Assembly (NCBI GenBank): GCA_036847245.1
Contig: DAIUAL010000194.1
Span: 1 to 6,609 of the forward strand
Reading direction: 5' to 3'
DNA length: 6,609 bases
Source of the DNA: UBA4661 sp002405405
Lineage (GTDB): Bacteria > Bacteroidota > Ignavibacteria > Kapaibacteriales > UBA4661
Shown here: positions 6,096 through 6,609 of the stretch, piece by piece
Position numbering within the stretch: the first letter of the stretch is position 1
How the letters are laid out: each line of letters starts with the position of its first letter
Translations under genes and position numbers: made by a program
Notes under the pieces: model-generated
Databases searched by the model: none
What the model saw: only the letters and a program-made list of their open reading frames with translations
What the model was told of the DNA's origin: nothing

Positions 6096-6609
6096 TATTT
6101 ACAATCAGGCGCAAGCTATATCTTGGCTGACTCTCTAAATCGATTACGCGACACCCTCATTAATCGTTTTGGCTATGACCCCGGCACATATCAAGACTAT
6201 AATCTTGAAACATACAGCGCAAAGGTTGCAGCTCGTTTTGACTGGAACATTGACGAAAATCAAAAATTCGGTATCCGCTTCAACTACCTCCGCTCGTATC
6301 GTGATGTACCAATGTCCAGCTCAGGTGGTGTGAATGGTCGCAATGGCAATCTTTTTGCGATGAATTTCTCAAATTCAAATTATCGGATCAACAACAACAT
6401 CTATTCAGTTATCGCCGAGTATAATGCCACCTTTGGTACAGAATGGTCTGTGAATGCTCAAGCTGGTTTTACGGCAAATCGTGACTTCCGCGAATTATTT
6501 GGTGCGGTACGTATGCCGACAGTTGATATTTTGTCCGCAGGTCGTAACGTAACATCATTTGGTGATGAGCCATTCACACCGAATAATGTTTTGAATACTG
6601 ATACTTATC
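6096..6609 (+). pseudogene. Continuation of the TonB-dependent receptor after the in-frame stop (barrel part, runs off the right edge)
   Basis: The frame of the upstream receptor remains open for 171 codons after the TGA, to the end of the window. From about 6123 it reads as a continuing Oar-like barrel: LADSLNRLRDTLINRFGYDP, then ARFDWNIDENQKFGIRFNYL, FSNSNYRINNNIYSVIAEYN and finally GDEPFTPNNVLNTDTY. The order and wording match what I remember of this family (FGYDPG…, KLDWNID…LRYNYL, GHEPFS..NVL). No start with a ribosome binding site is seen here (the first in-frame ATG is at 6312), so it is not an independent gene. The 12 or so codons around the stop (FR, TGA, then YLQSGASYI) match the family poorly, whereas both flanks match well. 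It is labelled pseudogene because of the stop; if that stop is an error, it joins the upstream entry as one CDS. Confidence 0.75.
6105..6130 (+). other. Small hairpin shortly after the in-frame TGA
   Basis: TCAG (6105-6108) pairs with CTGA (6127-6130), C6110 with G6126, and CAAG (6112-6115) with CTTG (6122-6125), leaving single-base bulges at 6109 and 6111 and a six-base loop (CTATAT). Its position, beginning nine bases after the TGA, is where a bacterial selenocysteine element would lie, but the loop lacks the expected early G/GU. No T run follows, so it is not a terminator. It is probably coincidental. Confidence 0.25.

Noticed and set aside
6093..6130. Selenocysteine at the in-frame TGA, with the hairpin at 6105-6130 as its insertion element
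   Set aside because: The hairpin is at a suitable distance, but its loop (CTATAT) lacks the G/GU expected in bacterial elements. I know of no TonB-dependent receptor with selenocysteine, and the neighbouring residues are not a redox-type motif.

Overview
The window looks like a stretch of chromosome from a Gram-negative bacterium of the Bacteroidota/Chlorobiota (FCB) assemblage. The indicators are an Oar-like TonB-dependent receptor with an N-terminal carboxypeptidase-regulatory-like domain, and a secreted M1 peptidase whose N-terminal domain carries the AQWFPKLCQYD…GWH segment I associate with M1 enzymes of this group. Base composition is moderate to AT-rich by eye. Purine-rich Shine-Dalgarno-like sequences precede three of the four complete or 5'-complete plus-strand starts, which fits Chlorobi/Ignavibacteria/Kapabacteria-like lineages somewhat better than core Bacteroidia. 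That placement is an inference.

Layout, left to right. (1) 1-250, minus strand: the N-terminal 83 residues of a TetR/AcrR-type repressor, running off the left edge. (2) 269-415: divergent intergenic region with a near-perfect GACCGGTC-centred palindrome (279-292), a plausible repressor operator. (3) 416-691, plus: a 91-residue protein with three predicted membrane segments, followed by a strong intrinsic terminator (725-758). (4) 794-1465, minus: a metallo-beta-lactamase-fold hydrolase with a full set of metal ligands. (5) 1466-1641: divergent promoter region. (6) 1642-4761, plus: a 1039-residue exported M1 metallopeptidase carrying about 390 extra C-terminal residues with outer-membrane beta-barrel character. 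(7) 4762-5129: a 368-base non-coding stretch with small repeats. (8) 5130 to the right edge, plus: a TonB-dependent receptor gene interrupted by an in-frame TGA at 6093-6095; the same frame stays open and receptor-like for the remaining 171 codons.

The genes do not form an obvious operon. There are two divergent pairs (TetR/small membrane protein and MBL hydrolase/M1 peptidase) and then the receptor. The last two genes both encode cell-envelope proteins: a secreted, possibly outer-membrane-tethered aminopeptidase-like enzyme and an outer-membrane importer. A shared role in peptide scavenging is possible, but the sequence does not prove it.

I saw no tRNA, rRNA, CRISPR array, insertion sequence or phage gene. 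The two points most worth a second look are the in-frame stop in the receptor and the peptidase-barrel architecture.
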